Part shown: positions 8,757 to 18,066 of the stretch, one piece after another
Layout: the number at the start of each line of letters is the position of its first letter
Numbering within the stretch: the first letter of the stretch is position 1
Assembly: GCA_041879415.1 (NCBI GenBank)
Contig: CP090852.1
Location: 1,364,001-1,428,000, forward strand
DNA length: 64,000 nucleotides
Direction of reading: 5' to 3'
DNA from: Vibrio chagasii
GTDB lineage: Bacteria; Pseudomonadota; Gammaproteobacteria; Enterobacterales; Vibrionaceae
The notes under the pieces: model-generated
Database searches by the model: none
What the model was told of the DNA's origin: nothing
What the model saw: the letters and a program-made list of their open reading frames with translations, nothing else
Program-made: the position numbers and the translations under genes

Positions 8757-10004
8757 ATGAAATTTAAGACCTTAGCGCTTTCATGCGCGGTTGCTTTAGG
8801 ACTAGGTGCAACAGCTGTTAATGCTGCTGACAAAGAGATTCGTTTCGACGGCTTCCCAGATTTTGATAGCAGCCTGAAGGTATTACTGCCTGATTTCGAA
8901 AAGAAAACTGGTATCAAAGTGGATTACCTTATGAACAACCACGGTGACCACCACACGAAACTGACAACTAACTTAGCAACGGGTTCTGGCGCGGGTGATG
9001 TGATTGTTGTGGACGTTGAGAAAATTGGTCCATTCGTAAGTTCTGGTGGCCTAGTAAACCTGTCTGAAAACTACGGTGCTGATAAGTACCAAGAGCGATT
9101 CGCACCATATGCATGGGCGCAAGGTAAAGGTGCTGATGGCGACATGTACGGTATTCCTGTCGACCTTGGCCCTGGTGTTATGTACTACCGTACCGACGTG
9201 TTTGAAAAAGCGGGCATCAATGTAGAAGACGCAATCAAAGACTGGGATTCATACATCGCAGCTGGTGAGAAGCTGAAAGAGCAAAACGTACAGCTTATCG
9301 CTTCAGCAGCTGACGTAGCACAAGCAATCATCTTTACTACAGTTCCTGAAGGTGAAGGTCTTTACTTCGATAAAGATGGCAACCCAGTTGTGACATCAGA
9401 GCGCTTTGTTCACGCGTTTGAAGTAGCAAAAGAGATTCGCGACAAAGGCTTAGATGGCCGCATTCTGGCTTGGTCTAACGAATGGTACGAAGGCTTCCGC
9501 AACGGCACATTTGCAACTCAACTTTCTGGCGCTTGGCTACTTGGTCACCTAAACAACTGGATTGCACCTGAAACCAAAGGTAAGTGGGCAGTAGAAAACC
9601 TTCCTGATGGTATCTACGGCAGCTGGGGTGGTTCATTCCTATCTATCCCAACGCAATCTGAAAACCCAGACGAAGCATGGGCGCTTATCGAGTACATGAC
9701 GACTGACCGTGAAGTTCAACTTAAGCACTTCGAAACGATTGCAGCTTTCCCTGCGAACGTAACGACGTATGACGATGAGTTGTTCCAAGAAGAGATGGAG
9801 TTCCTAGGTGGGCAGAAAGCGCGTCTTCTATTTGCAGAAGTGGCACAGAACATCAAGCCAGTATCTCCAGCTCAAGGCGACCACGTAGCACGTTCTATTA
9901 TTTTAGAGAACGCATTGATGGAAGTGCTTGATGAAGGCAAGGACATCGAAACTGCACTTAAAGAGGCAGAGCGCCTAATTAAGCGTCGTACGCGTAATCT
10001 TTAA
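8757..10004 (+). CDS. Sugar ABC transporter substrate-binding protein
   Basis: This 415-residue protein has a signal peptide (about residues 1-23, ending AVNA). The mature part is a family 1 extracellular solute-binding protein related to MalE: FEKKTGIKVDY, TTNLATGSGAGDVIVVD, GIPVDLGPGVMYYR and W..SFLSIP...ENPDEAWALIEYM. It would bind an oligosaccharide in the periplasm and pass it to the two permeases that follow. A stem-loop behind the gene would let this gene be expressed above the permeases. The substrate is inferred from the GH1 and GH94 enzymes in the same operon. Confidence 0.93.
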   Translation: MKFKTLALSCAVALGLGATAVNAADKEIRFDGFPDFDSSLKVLLPDFEKKTGIKVDYLMNNHGDHHTKLTTNLATGSGAGDVIVVDVEKIGPFVSSGGLVNLSENYGADKYQERFAPYAWAQGKGADGDMYGIPVDLGPGVMYYRTDVFEKAGINVEDAIKDWDSYIAAGEKLKEQNVQLIASAADVAQAIIFTTVPEGEGLYFDKDGNPVVTSERFVHAFEVAKEIRDKGLDGRILAWSNEWYEGFRNGTFATQLSGAWLLGHLNNWIAPETKGKWAVENLPDGIYGSWGGSFLSIPTQSENPDEAWALIEYMTTDREVQLKHFETIAAFPANVTTYDDELFQEEMEFLGGQKARLLFAEVAQNIKPVSPAQGDHVARSIILENALMEVLDEGKDIETALKEAERLIKRRTRNL

Positions 10005-10028
10005 TTTGGTTTTACTTTAAGTAAGTGA

Positions 10029-10057
10029 GGAAGCGTGGATAACGCGCTTCCTTTTTT
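10029..10057 (+). terminator. Intra-operon stem-loop between binding-protein and permease genes
   Basis: GGAAGCG, a nine-base loop and CGCTTCC are followed by six T residues. It looks like a Rho-independent terminator but lies inside the operon, 15 bp before the next gene. Such elements behind binding-protein genes commonly give partial termination and 3'-end protection, so more binding protein than permease is made. Confidence 0.75.
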
Positions 10058-10071
10058 AAGAGGTCGTTACT

Positions 10072-11058
10072 ATGAATCATACAGCGAGCACAACGATAGA
10101 ACCTTCGGAGCAAAGCCTTTTTTCTCGTCTGAATTTGAAAGCGCTTACACCGTATGGATTCCTTCTGCCGTTTCTGATCATTTTTTCTGTATTTGGGATC
10201 TTCCCGCTGTTGTTCTCTGTTTACCTGTCGTTCCACGAATGGAACCCAGTACAGGGCATGGATGCAATGGAGTTCGTTGGTTTTGAGAACTATCACATTG
10301 CCTTGACTGACCCATGGCTATGGCGTTCATTAAAGAACACATTGTGGCTAGCAATCACATCAGGTGTTGCTCAGCACTTAGTCGCTATTCCAGTGGCTTA
10401 CATGTTGGTTTCAATGGGTGACCGTATGCGTCACTGGCTAACATCGGCGTACTTTCTACCGTTCATCACATCAACGGTCGCAGCGTCACTGATTTTCTTC
10501 AATATGTATTCTCCTAACTCAGGAATTATCAACCAAACGCTAATGGCATTGGCCGATAGCACACTGTTTGGTTGGGCATTTGCTTGGGTTAACGATTTTC
10601 AACCAATCCGCTGGTTAGACGATGCCACTATGGTGAAGCCGTCTATCGCGATCATGGTTTTCTGGAAATACACCGGTTTTAACATCGTCCTTTACACCAC
10701 GGGTTTAATGACGATTCCTAAAGACATTTTAGAAGCTGCACGTATGGATGGTGCCAATGCCTTCCGCCGCTTCTGGAACATCTCACTACCAATGATTCGT
10801 CCATTCATCTTCTTTGCAATCACCATGACCATCATCGGTAACCTGCAAATGTTTGAAGAACCGTTCGTTCTAACGCGTGGTACAGGTGGTACGGGTCAAT
10901 CTGGTTTAACTATCTCTATGTACCTCTACAAAGTGGGTTGGGAATGGTTAGAAATGGGCACAGCGTCAGCAATTTCATGGCTTCTGTTTGCACTGATCGC
11001 GTCTTGTACTTTGGTTCAATTTTTATTCTTCGGTAAGAAAGGCTTAGGGGAACATTAA
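10072..11058 (+). CDS. Sugar ABC transporter permease, MalF-type
   Basis: This 328-residue inner-membrane protein has about six membrane segments, starting PYGFLLPFLIIFSVFGIFPL. The cytoplasmic EAA loop (EAARMDGANAFRRFWNISLP) docks the ATPase. ATG 10072 follows an AAGAGG ribosome binding site. It pairs with the MalG-type permease that begins one base after its stop codon. It belongs to the family 1 carbohydrate uptake ABC systems, together with the binding protein before it and the MalK-type ATPase at 13.3 kb. Confidence 0.92.
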   Translation: MNHTASTTIEPSEQSLFSRLNLKALTPYGFLLPFLIIFSVFGIFPLLFSVYLSFHEWNPVQGMDAMEFVGFENYHIALTDPWLWRSLKNTLWLAITSGVAQHLVAIPVAYMLVSMGDRMRHWLTSAYFLPFITSTVAASLIFFNMYSPNSGIINQTLMALADSTLFGWAFAWVNDFQPIRWLDDATMVKPSIAIMVFWKYTGFNIVLYTTGLMTIPKDILEAARMDGANAFRRFWNISLPMIRPFIFFAITMTIIGNLQMFEEPFVLTRGTGGTGQSGLTISMYLYKVGWEWLEMGTASAISWLLFALIASCTLVQFLFFGKKGLGEH

Positions 11059-11059
11059 G

Positions 11060-11953
11060 ATGTCGACATCAATTAAGACAAATACCTCACCACTAGGTGG
11101 CCTAATGCCAAGCGAACGCACCATGTACATCATGACTAAGATCTTGATGGTCATGCTCGGCATATTACTGATTGTTTCCGCAATCATTACGGTGTTCCCG
11201 TTTGTGTGGTCAGCACTGCTTTCAACACGTGACCGCTCGGAGATCTTCGGCTCGGGCATCAGCTTTGCAATTGGCGATAGCCTAATGGTGAACTACGCAA
11301 AACTGCTGGAAATCATGCCTTTCTGGAAAGCGATGTTTAACTCGATTTACGTGGCTTTCTTAGGCACCACGATCTCGCTGCTGTTTTGTAGCATGGGTGG
11401 TTACGCGTTTGCTGTGTTTAAGTTCCGCGGTAAGAACGTGTTGTTCGGCATGTTGGTTGGCTCAATGGCGATTCCGCCAGTGCTTAGCTTGATCCCTTAC
11501 TTCATGATCGTGAAATTCTTAGGCTTGCTGGATAACCACATGGCGGTATGGCTACCGTTCACAACCACGCCATTTGGTATCTTCTTGATGCGTCAGCACG
11601 TGATTGCATCGATTCCTAAAGAGCTATTAGAAGCGGCGAAGTTAGATGGCGCAGGTGAGTTCAGAACGTACTGGAGTGTGGTACTGCCACTGATGAAACC
11701 GGCACTAGCAACACTCGCTATCGTGCAGTTCGTCTTCTTCTGGAACATGTTTATGCAGCCTCTTGTGGTGCTGAACAACCCTGACAATTACGTCATCACA
11801 CAAGCACTACGAAGTGTTCAAGGTATTCCGAATACGCCATGGGGCGCGGTAATGCTAGGTACCACAATTTCTATTTTACCACTCGTGATCACATACCTGT
11901 TCGCATCGAAACAGATGATCAGTGGTTTAACGTCTGGCGCAGTTAAAGGTTAG
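11060..11953 (+). CDS. Sugar ABC transporter permease, MalG-type
   Basis: This 297-residue inner-membrane permease has six predicted membrane segments and an EAA loop reading EAAKLDGAGEFRTYWSVVLP. The extended N-terminus and the C-terminal LTSGAVKG ending are typical of MalG-type subunits. The start codon lies one base past the stop of the MalF-type gene, and AGGGG serves as ribosome binding site. A heterodimer with the preceding permease is expected. Confidence 0.92.
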   Translation: MSTSIKTNTSPLGGLMPSERTMYIMTKILMVMLGILLIVSAIITVFPFVWSALLSTRDRSEIFGSGISFAIGDSLMVNYAKLLEIMPFWKAMFNSIYVAFLGTTISLLFCSMGGYAFAVFKFRGKNVLFGMLVGSMAIPPVLSLIPYFMIVKFLGLLDNHMAVWLPFTTTPFGIFLMRQHVIASIPKELLEAAKLDGAGEFRTYWSVVLPLMKPALATLAIVQFVFFWNMFMQPLVVLNNPDNYVITQALRSVQGIPNTPWGAVMLGTTISILPLVITYLFASKQMISGLTSGAVKG

Positions 11954-11970
11954 GTTTAAGGGTTATAACA

Positions 11971-13320
11971 ATGAATAAATTTCAACTTCCAAGTGATTCA
12001 AAGTTACGCAGTAAGGAATTTGTATTCGGTGTCGCGACATCTTCATACCAAATTGAAGGCGGCGTTGAAGAGGGCGGTCGTACACCGTCTATCTGGGACA
12101 CGTTTTGTAAGACACCAGGTAAGGTAGATAACGGCGACAGTGGTGATGTGGCGTGCGACCACTACCACTTGTGGCAACAAGATATCGAGATGATTCAAGG
12201 TTTAGGTGTTGATGCTTACCGCCTGTCAATTGCATGGCCACGTATCTTGCCGCAAGACGGTGTGGTGAATCAGCAAGGTCTAGAGTTTTACGAGCAGATC
12301 ATCGATGAATGTCATGCTCGTGGAATGAAGGTGTTCGTGACACTTTATCACTGGGATCTACCGCAATACCTAGAAGACAAAGGCGGTTGGTTAAACCGTG
12401 AAACGTCTTACAAGTTTGCAGAATATGCAGAAGTCGTGAGTAACTACTTTGGCAATAAAATTGATGTTTACACCACATTGAACGAACCGTTTGTATCTGC
12501 GTTCTTAGGCTACCGTTGGGGCGAGCATGCACCAGGTATCAAGGGTGAAAAAGAAGGCTTCTTAGCCTCTCACCACTTAATGCTAGGCCATGGTTTGGCG
12601 ATGCCGATTCTTCGCAAGAATGCACCTCATGCTAAGCATGGCGTGGTATTTAACGCGACTCCGGCTTACCCACTGACACCGCAAGACCAAGGCGCTGCAG
12701 ACTACTGTGAAGCAGAGAACTACCACTGGTTCATCGACCCTGTATTGAAAGGTGAATACCCACAGCCGGTAGTCGACCGTCAAGCGATGAACATGCCGAT
12801 GATTTTAGAAGGCGATCTAGACATCATCAGTGCACCGGTGGATTACATCGGTATCAACTACTACACACGCAATGTCGCTCGCTTCAATGAAAATGGCGAC
12901 ATTGAATCAGTAAAACAGACTGACGCAGAACACACTTACATCGGCTGGGAAATCAACCCACAAGGTTTAACCGATTTATTGGTAAGACTAGATGCTCGCT
13001 ACGAAAACATGCCGCCTATCTACATTACTGAGAATGGCGCCGCAGGTAACGACGAGCGTGTTAACGGACAAGTGATGGATGACCAACGTGTTCGTTACTT
13101 CCAAGGCCACATCGAAGCGGTGCACAACGCCGTTGAAGCAGGTGTGAAAGTTGATGGCTACTTTGCGTGGAGTCTAATGGATAACTTTGAGTGGGCATTC
13201 GGCTACTGCCAACGCTTTGGCATCGTCCATGTTGATTACACCACCCAAGAAAGAACACTGAAACAGAGCGCAATTGCGTACCGAAACATGCTTCAAGAGC
13301 GCGCTGAGGAGAACAGATAA
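11971..13320 (+). CDS. GH1 beta-glucosidase
   Basis: This 449-residue protein is a full-length glycoside hydrolase family 1 enzyme without a signal peptide, so it acts in the cytoplasm. The N-terminal FVFGVATSSYQIEGG signature is present. The acid/base Glu172 lies in TLNEPF, and the nucleophile Glu354 lies in YITENG. W..YHWDLPQ, DGYFAWSLMDNFEWAFGY and the final RFGIVHVDY block also match. The retaining mechanism would hydrolyse cellobiose, laminaribiose or similar beta-glucosides brought in by the flanking ABC system; 6-phospho substrates are less likely because there is no PTS here. The stop overlaps the next start as TAATG, indicating translational coupling. Confidence 0.95.
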   Translation: MNKFQLPSDSKLRSKEFVFGVATSSYQIEGGVEEGGRTPSIWDTFCKTPGKVDNGDSGDVACDHYHLWQQDIEMIQGLGVDAYRLSIAWPRILPQDGVVNQQGLEFYEQIIDECHARGMKVFVTLYHWDLPQYLEDKGGWLNRETSYKFAEYAEVVSNYFGNKIDVYTTLNEPFVSAFLGYRWGEHAPGIKGEKEGFLASHHLMLGHGLAMPILRKNAPHAKHGVVFNATPAYPLTPQDQGAADYCEAENYHWFIDPVLKGEYPQPVVDRQAMNMPMILEGDLDIISAPVDYIGINYYTRNVARFNENGDIESVKQTDAEHTYIGWEINPQGLTDLLVRLDARYENMPPIYITENGAAGNDERVNGQVMDDQRVRYFQGHIEAVHNAVEAGVKVDGYFAWSLMDNFEWAFGYCQRFGIVHVDYTTQERTLKQSAIAYRNMLQERAEENR

Positions 13321-14411
13321 TGGCTAAAGTAGAATTCAAAAACATCAAGAAATCATTTGGTGATGTTGAAGTGGTTAAAGAGTTTGATTTTACGGTTGAA
13401 GACGGTGAATTCGTGGTTTTCCTTGGCCCATCTGGCTGTGGTAAGTCGACCACACTTCGCATGCTTGCAGGCCTAGAAAGCATCAGCTCTGGTGACATCG
13501 TGGTTGGTGGCAAAGTGATGAACAAGGTTGACGCAAAAGACCGTGACCTAGCAATGGTATTCCAAAGCTACGCACTGTACCCACACATGACGGTTTACGA
13601 GAACATCGCTTTCGCTCTAAAACTGAAGGGCATGCCAAAGGCTGAGATTGACGTAGAAGTACGCAAAGCTGCAAAAATGCTAGAGCTTGATCCGTTACTA
13701 AACCGTAAGCCAAAAGAGCTTTCTGGTGGTCAGCGTCAGCGTGTAGCTATGGGCCGCGCGATGGTTCGTACTCCGAAAGTGTTCCTGTTTGATGAGCCGC
13801 TATCTAACCTAGATGCAAAACTTCGTGGCGTGATGCGTGAAGAGATCAAACACCTACACCGCGAGCTGAAAACGACCACGATCTACGTTACACACGACCA
13901 GATCGAAGCGATGACGCTAGCAGACCGCATCGTGATTCTGAAAGACGGTTATGTTGCTCAAGTGGGTACACCAACTGAGGTGTTCCAACGCCCAGCTAAC
14001 AAGTTTGTCGCGCAATTCATTGGTAACCCGTCAATGAATATGCTGGAAGCTAAGCTGATTGAAAAAGAGGGTGAATACTTCGTTGAACTTGGCGATGTTC
14101 ATATCCCACTGCCGGAGCGCTTTAAGTCTCTGGCGTCTAAAAACCTAGCGCTTCACTTTGGTGTTCGTCCAACAGACATCCACCTACGTGCTGAGCAAGT
14201 GGACCACGACCGTGTGCTGCCATTCCCTGTGAAAATCAAAGACAAGGAACTGCTAGGTGCGAGCATTCTTCTGAAAACAGAAATCGGCGGCCAACCGCTG
14301 ATGGTTGAGACCCAAGCCGCTGAAGTGGATGTGAAAGAACTGACACTTTACTTGGATTTGGATGCTTTCCACCTGTTTGACGCACTGAGCGAGAACTCGC
14401 TAGCGAGCTAG
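13320..14411 (+). CDS. MalK/UgpC-type sugar ABC transporter ATPase
   Basis: This 363-residue protein has Walker A GPSGCGKST (residues 36-44), the signature LSGGQRQRVAMGRAMV, Walker B VFLFDEPLSNLD and switch histidine ITVTHDQ-like TIYVTHDQ. A C-terminal TOBE/OB domain (about residue 240 on) contains FGVRPTDIHL. This architecture marks the ATPase of carbohydrate uptake systems of the MalK/MsmX class. Its start overlaps the GH1 stop by one base. It would energise the two permeases encoded 2 kb upstream. Confidence 0.94.
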   Translation: MAKVEFKNIKKSFGDVEVVKEFDFTVEDGEFVVFLGPSGCGKSTTLRMLAGLESISSGDIVVGGKVMNKVDAKDRDLAMVFQSYALYPHMTVYENIAFALKLKGMPKAEIDVEVRKAAKMLELDPLLNRKPKELSGGQRQRVAMGRAMVRTPKVFLFDEPLSNLDAKLRGVMREEIKHLHRELKTTTIYVTHDQIEAMTLADRIVILKDGYVAQVGTPTEVFQRPANKFVAQFIGNPSMNMLEAKLIEKEGEYFVELGDVHIPLPERFKSLASKNLALHFGVRPTDIHLRAEQVDHDRVLPFPVKIKDKELLGASILLKTEIGGQPLMVETQAAEVDVKELTLYLDLDAFHLFDALSENSLAS

Positions 14412-14466
14412 TCAATTTAAGTCAGCCAACGAGCTGATACCACTCTACTTACGACAAATTGTTTTG

Positions 14467-14489
14467 GCTCCTCCTGATTTGGGAGGGGC
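14467..14489 (+). other. Stem-loop between ATPase and GH94 genes
   Basis: GCTCCTCC pairs with GGAGGGGC (one G-T wobble) around a seven-base loop. There is no T tract, so it is not a simple terminator. It ends one base before the AGGGA ribosome binding site of the GH94 gene and could affect processing or translation there. Confidence 0.5.
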
Positions 14490-14503
14490 TAGGGATAGTG
14501 ATG

Positions 14504-16915
14504 ATGAAATTCGGATATTTTGACGATAAAAACAAAGAATACGTAGCAACCACGCCATGTACACCGATCAAATGGTGTAACTATGTAGGCACATTAGATT
14601 TCGGTGGCATTGTCGATAGCAACGGCGGTGTGTTGTTGTGTAAAGGTGATCCGGCACTGAACCGTATTACCAAGTACATTGCTCAACTGCCAAACTCAGA
14701 TTTCAAAGGCTCGACTATGTACCTTAAGGTGCGTGATGAGGCGGGCAACGTAGAAATTTTTTCGCCTTTCTACACTCCAACTCTGAAGCCGCTTGATAAG
14801 TTTGAAAACCACACAGGTTTGTCTTACACCACCATCATTGCAGAAGCGTTTGGTGTGCGTTGTGAAGCGACGTTCTTCGTGCCAAAAGCAGACCAAGTTC
14901 TACTACAAGACATCAAAGTCACTAACATTTCAGACAAAACGCTGCACGTTGATGTTGTGCCTGTATACGAATTCACTCACTTCGATGCACTTAAGCAACT
15001 ATTGAATGCGGATTGGGTTCCACAAACCATGACACTGAAAGCACACCAGCAAGAGTCGGGTCACACCGTGCTTGAGCAGTATGCCTTCATGAAGCGTGAC
15101 TATGCAGTAAACCTGATGACCGCGGATCGCCCTGCGACGTCTTTTGACGGTGATCGCCAGTCATTCCTTGGTCAGTTTGGTTACGGTACATGGGCTGCTC
15201 CACAAGCGTTAGAAAACGACGAGCTTGGTAATACCGAGTGTCTGCGTGGTGACAACATCGGTGCGCTGAACCTGCGTTTAGGTTGGTTATCTCCAGAGCA
15301 GACTGAACGTACGGTTGTACAAATTGCACAAGAAGAGAGTCTAGAAGTCGCGCAACCTTTACTGGCTAAATACCGTGACCACCAAGTCGTTGATTCGGCA
15401 TTCGCTGAACTGGCTGAGCACTGGGATTCTTACCTACAAGCGGTTCAGGTTGAAACGCCAGATCCAGCTATGAACTCGATGCTTAACGTACACAACCCAC
15501 GTCAATGCCACACGACCAAAAACTGGTCTCGTTACCTGTCTCTTTATCAGCTTGGCTATGGCGCACGCGGCATCGGTTTCCGTGATTCTTCACAAGATAC
15601 ATTGGGCGTTATTACTCATATGCCAGAAGAGGCGCGTGAGTTCATTGAGCGTCTACTGTCTGTGCAAAACACCAATGGTTCTGCGATGCACCAGTTCTTC
15701 CCATCGACCATGGAAGCGAACGCTGGTGACTCACGTGAAGAAGAAGATCGCCCAGATTACTACGGTGACGATCATCTGTGGATCATCTACGCAGTCACTC
15801 AATATGTGAAAGAGACAGGCAATGCTGACTTCTTGAACAAAGATATTCCGTTCTACCAAAAAGACAAAGCGGGTAACCCTGTGGAAACCGGCACCGTTTG
15901 GGATCACTTGTGTCGCGCAATCGAATTTACCTACACCAATACCGGTGACCACGGCCTACCGTTATTAGGTTTTGCAGACTGGAATGACACGGTGAACCTG
16001 CCAACAGGTGCTGAGTCGATGATGGTAGCTAACATGTACGGTAAAGCCCTGCTTGATATGCTGGACCTTTGTGAGCTACGCGGTGAGGAACAACTAACCG
16101 CTCAGTTCAAAGAGCAATACCAACAAATGCAGAGCACTGTGAATGAGTGCGGTTGGGATGGCGAATGGTTTGTGCGTTACTTTGATGAGCAAGGCATGCC
16201 GATTGGCTCCCATAAGAATGAACAGGGGCAGATCTACACTAACGGTCAAAGCTGGCCTGTGATTTCTGGTTTTGCGACGCAAGAGCGTGCGACACAAGCG
16301 CTAGATTCGGTTTACAAAAAGCTGAACACGACCAATGGTATCAAGCTTTCAACTCCTGGTTACAACGGCTTTGATCCAAAACTTGGTGGCGTTTCGACAT
16401 ATCCACCGGGTGCGAAAGAGAACGGCGGTATCTTCCTGCATTCAAACCCATGGGTGATGATCGCAGAAGCGAAAATGGGCAATGGCGAGCGTGCTTACGA
16501 GTACTACCGTCAAATTAACCCGGCTTCTAAGAACGACGATATTGATACCTTCGAATCGGAGCCATACTGCTACCCGCAAAACATCTTGGGCGATGAACAT
16601 AAACAGTTCGGCCTAGGTCGTAATGCATGGTTGTCTGGTACTTCATCTTGGACATACGTTGCGGGTACACAATGGATTCTGGGTGTTCGACCTGAAATTG
16701 ATGGCTTGCTGGTGGACCCTTGTATCCCGGCTGAGTGGCCTGAGTTCAAAGTCCGTCGTCAGTTCCGTGGTGCGACTTATCATATTCATGTCACGAACCC
16801 GAATAACGTGTGTAAGGGCGTGGTTGAGATGAAGGTCAATGGTGACCTGATTTCAGGTAAAAAAGCACCGGTATTTACATCGGGTGAGCACACGGTGGAA
16901 GTGGTTTTAGGTTAA
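14504..16915 (+). CDS. GH94 disaccharide phosphorylase (cellobiose/laminaribiose type)
   Basis: From ATG 14504 this is an 803-residue cytoplasmic enzyme; an adjacent ATG at 14501 is possible. The N-terminus MKFGYFDDKNKEYVATTP..P..W.NY.G matches cellobiose and chitobiose phosphorylases. The (alpha/alpha)6 domain carries YQLGYGARGIGFRDSSQD and the general acid Asp495 in FADWND, which aligns with Asp490/492 of characterised relatives. GH94 enzymes split beta-glucosidic disaccharides with phosphate into glucose 1-phosphate and a sugar, saving one ATP. Substrate (cellobiose, laminaribiose or another) cannot be fixed by eye. It ends the operon and is followed by a terminator. Confidence 0.9.
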   Translation: MKFGYFDDKNKEYVATTPCTPIKWCNYVGTLDFGGIVDSNGGVLLCKGDPALNRITKYIAQLPNSDFKGSTMYLKVRDEAGNVEIFSPFYTPTLKPLDKFENHTGLSYTTIIAEAFGVRCEATFFVPKADQVLLQDIKVTNISDKTLHVDVVPVYEFTHFDALKQLLNADWVPQTMTLKAHQQESGHTVLEQYAFMKRDYAVNLMTADRPATSFDGDRQSFLGQFGYGTWAAPQALENDELGNTECLRGDNIGALNLRLGWLSPEQTERTVVQIAQEESLEVAQPLLAKYRDHQVVDSAFAELAEHWDSYLQAVQVETPDPAMNSMLNVHNPRQCHTTKNWSRYLSLYQLGYGARGIGFRDSSQDTLGVITHMPEEAREFIERLLSVQNTNGSAMHQFFPSTMEANAGDSREEEDRPDYYGDDHLWIIYAVTQYVKETGNADFLNKDIPFYQKDKAGNPVETGTVWDHLCRAIEFTYTNTGDHGLPLLGFADWNDTVNLPTGAESMMVANMYGKALLDMLDLCELRGEEQLTAQFKEQYQQMQSTVNECGWDGEWFVRYFDEQGMPIGSHKNEQGQIYTNGQSWPVISGFATQERATQALDSVYKKLNTTNGIKLSTPGYNGFDPKLGGVSTYPPGAKENGGIFLHSNPWVMIAEAKMGNGERAYEYYRQINPASKNDDIDTFESEPYCYPQNILGDEHKQFGLGRNAWLSGTSSWTYVAGTQWILGVRPEIDGLLVDPCIPAEWPEFKVRRQFRGATYHIHVTNPNNVCKGVVEMKVNGDLISGKKAPVFTSGEHTVEVVLG

Positions 16916-16922
16916 CAAAGAG

Positions 16923-16944
16923 AAGGGCGCTTTATGCGCCCTTT
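16923..16944 (+). terminator. Rho-independent terminator after GH94 gene
   Basis: AAGGGCGC and GCGCCCTT form a strong stem around a five-base TTTAT loop, followed by TTTATT. It ends the beta-glucoside operon and lies between convergent genes. Confidence 0.85.
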
Positions 16945-17054
16945 ATTGCTCTTTCGATTAGTCTCTTTCGTTTGTTTTTAGGTTGTAGTTTTTCGTTTGC
17001 AATGCGTTCTCTGGGGCTGGTTTTACGTTCAGCAGTTGCTTTAGCTTCGCTCAA

Positions 17055-18002
17055 TTATTTTGGCTGATAGGTAGCTTGGCAATGCCAAGTGAAGGTTTGA
17101 GACTGGTTCGGGTTCAGCGTCAATAAGCCAATCTGGTTATTGAATGCATCGGCAGGGCAAGTCATGGGCTCTATCGCAATGCTCTTTTCACTCGTTGGAG
17201 TATACAGCTGAACAAATGGGTAGCTCGCGTCTTGTTGGTAGTGAATTGCGGCAGATGAATCTGAGCGTGCCAAAGTCAGTTGGTTGGTCGCAGTCGCTTC
17301 GAATTCAAAGCAGTGATTTAGGCTTTGATTTATCAGGTCTTCACTCAGAGAGGAACGATCAAAAGCACGCTTGTCACCATTGGGTAGGTCGTTCTCATGT
17401 ACGACCTCAGCACAAGGCGACATGGTCAGTTCACACTGTTCTAGGTCATTGCCGAGCGAGAAGTAAGGGTGCCAAGCATCACCGAATGGGAAGGCATAAT
17501 CACCACAATTAGAGACGGTTGTTGAGCAAGAGAGCTTACCAGTTGTGTCGATGGTGAAGGTGGTTTCAAGGTTAAAAGCAAACGGAAAGCCTGGATGTAA
17601 AGACGACGTTTGATACTCAAGCGTCACACTGGCTGACTGATCATTGGCCACGCTGTTTGCGATTGAAAAAGGTTGGTTGTAGAGAAGGCCATGTACGGCG
17701 TGATCAGACCAAGGAAAGTTAGCTGGGAGTTGATGGTTTTGGTTGTCGAAACTGTAGCGACCTAAGTGTAAACGGTTTGGAAAAGGAAATAATTTAGCAC
17801 TGCGGGAAAAGAACGGATGTTGGTTGATCAGTTCATCATAATTCTGATAGCCACAAATAAACGAGAATGGACTGTTATTTACAATGTATTTATTTATAAC
17901 AGCACCAAACCCATTGATTATTTGAAGTTCTATACCATGTTGCTTATTTATTAATGTGACAGAGTCAATATTTCCAAATTTTTCATTTATAATTTTAAAC
18001 AT
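17055..18002 (-). CDS. Aldose 1-epimerase (mutarotase) family protein
   Basis: From ATG 18002 (GGAGA ten bases upstream) this is a 315-residue protein; a longer frame to 18068 would overlap the divergent gene. GalM-type marks are FPFPNRLHLGRYSF, the first active-site histidine in HAVHGLL, the second in DAWHPYFSLG, and the C-terminal acid Glu in IAIEPMTCPADAFN. The enzyme interconverts alpha and beta anomers of free sugars. It sits between the GH94 and GH116 genes and could feed glucose released by GH1/GH116 into glucokinase or correct the anomer made by phosphorolysis. Its 5' end is unusually AT-rich, like the divergent gene. Confidence 0.88.
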   Translation of the reverse strand: MFKIINEKFGNIDSVTLINKQHGIELQIINGFGAVINKYIVNNSPFSFICGYQNYDELINQHPFFSRSAKLFPFPNRLHLGRYSFDNQNHQLPANFPWSDHAVHGLLYNQPFSIANSVANDQSASVTLEYQTSSLHPGFPFAFNLETTFTIDTTGKLSCSTTVSNCGDYAFPFGDAWHPYFSLGNDLEQCELTMSPCAEVVHENDLPNGDKRAFDRSSLSEDLINQSLNHCFEFEATATNQLTLARSDSSAAIHYQQDASYPFVQLYTPTSEKSIAIEPMTCPADAFNNQIGLLTLNPNQSQTFTWHCQATYQPK

Positions 18003-18066
18003 GTTGATGTCTCCATTTTTGAAAGATATTAACAAGAAGAAAAAAATATTCAATGGCGGTTTTAAC

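Noticed and set aside
13061..13525. Minus-strand open frame of 154 codons
   Set aside because: It is antisense to the GH1 and MalK-type ATPase genes, whose motifs are complete.
17956..18066. Upstream start for the GH116 gene
   Set aside because: It would overlap the divergent epimerase start; the family-like sequence begins only after ATG 18067, which has its own ribosome site.
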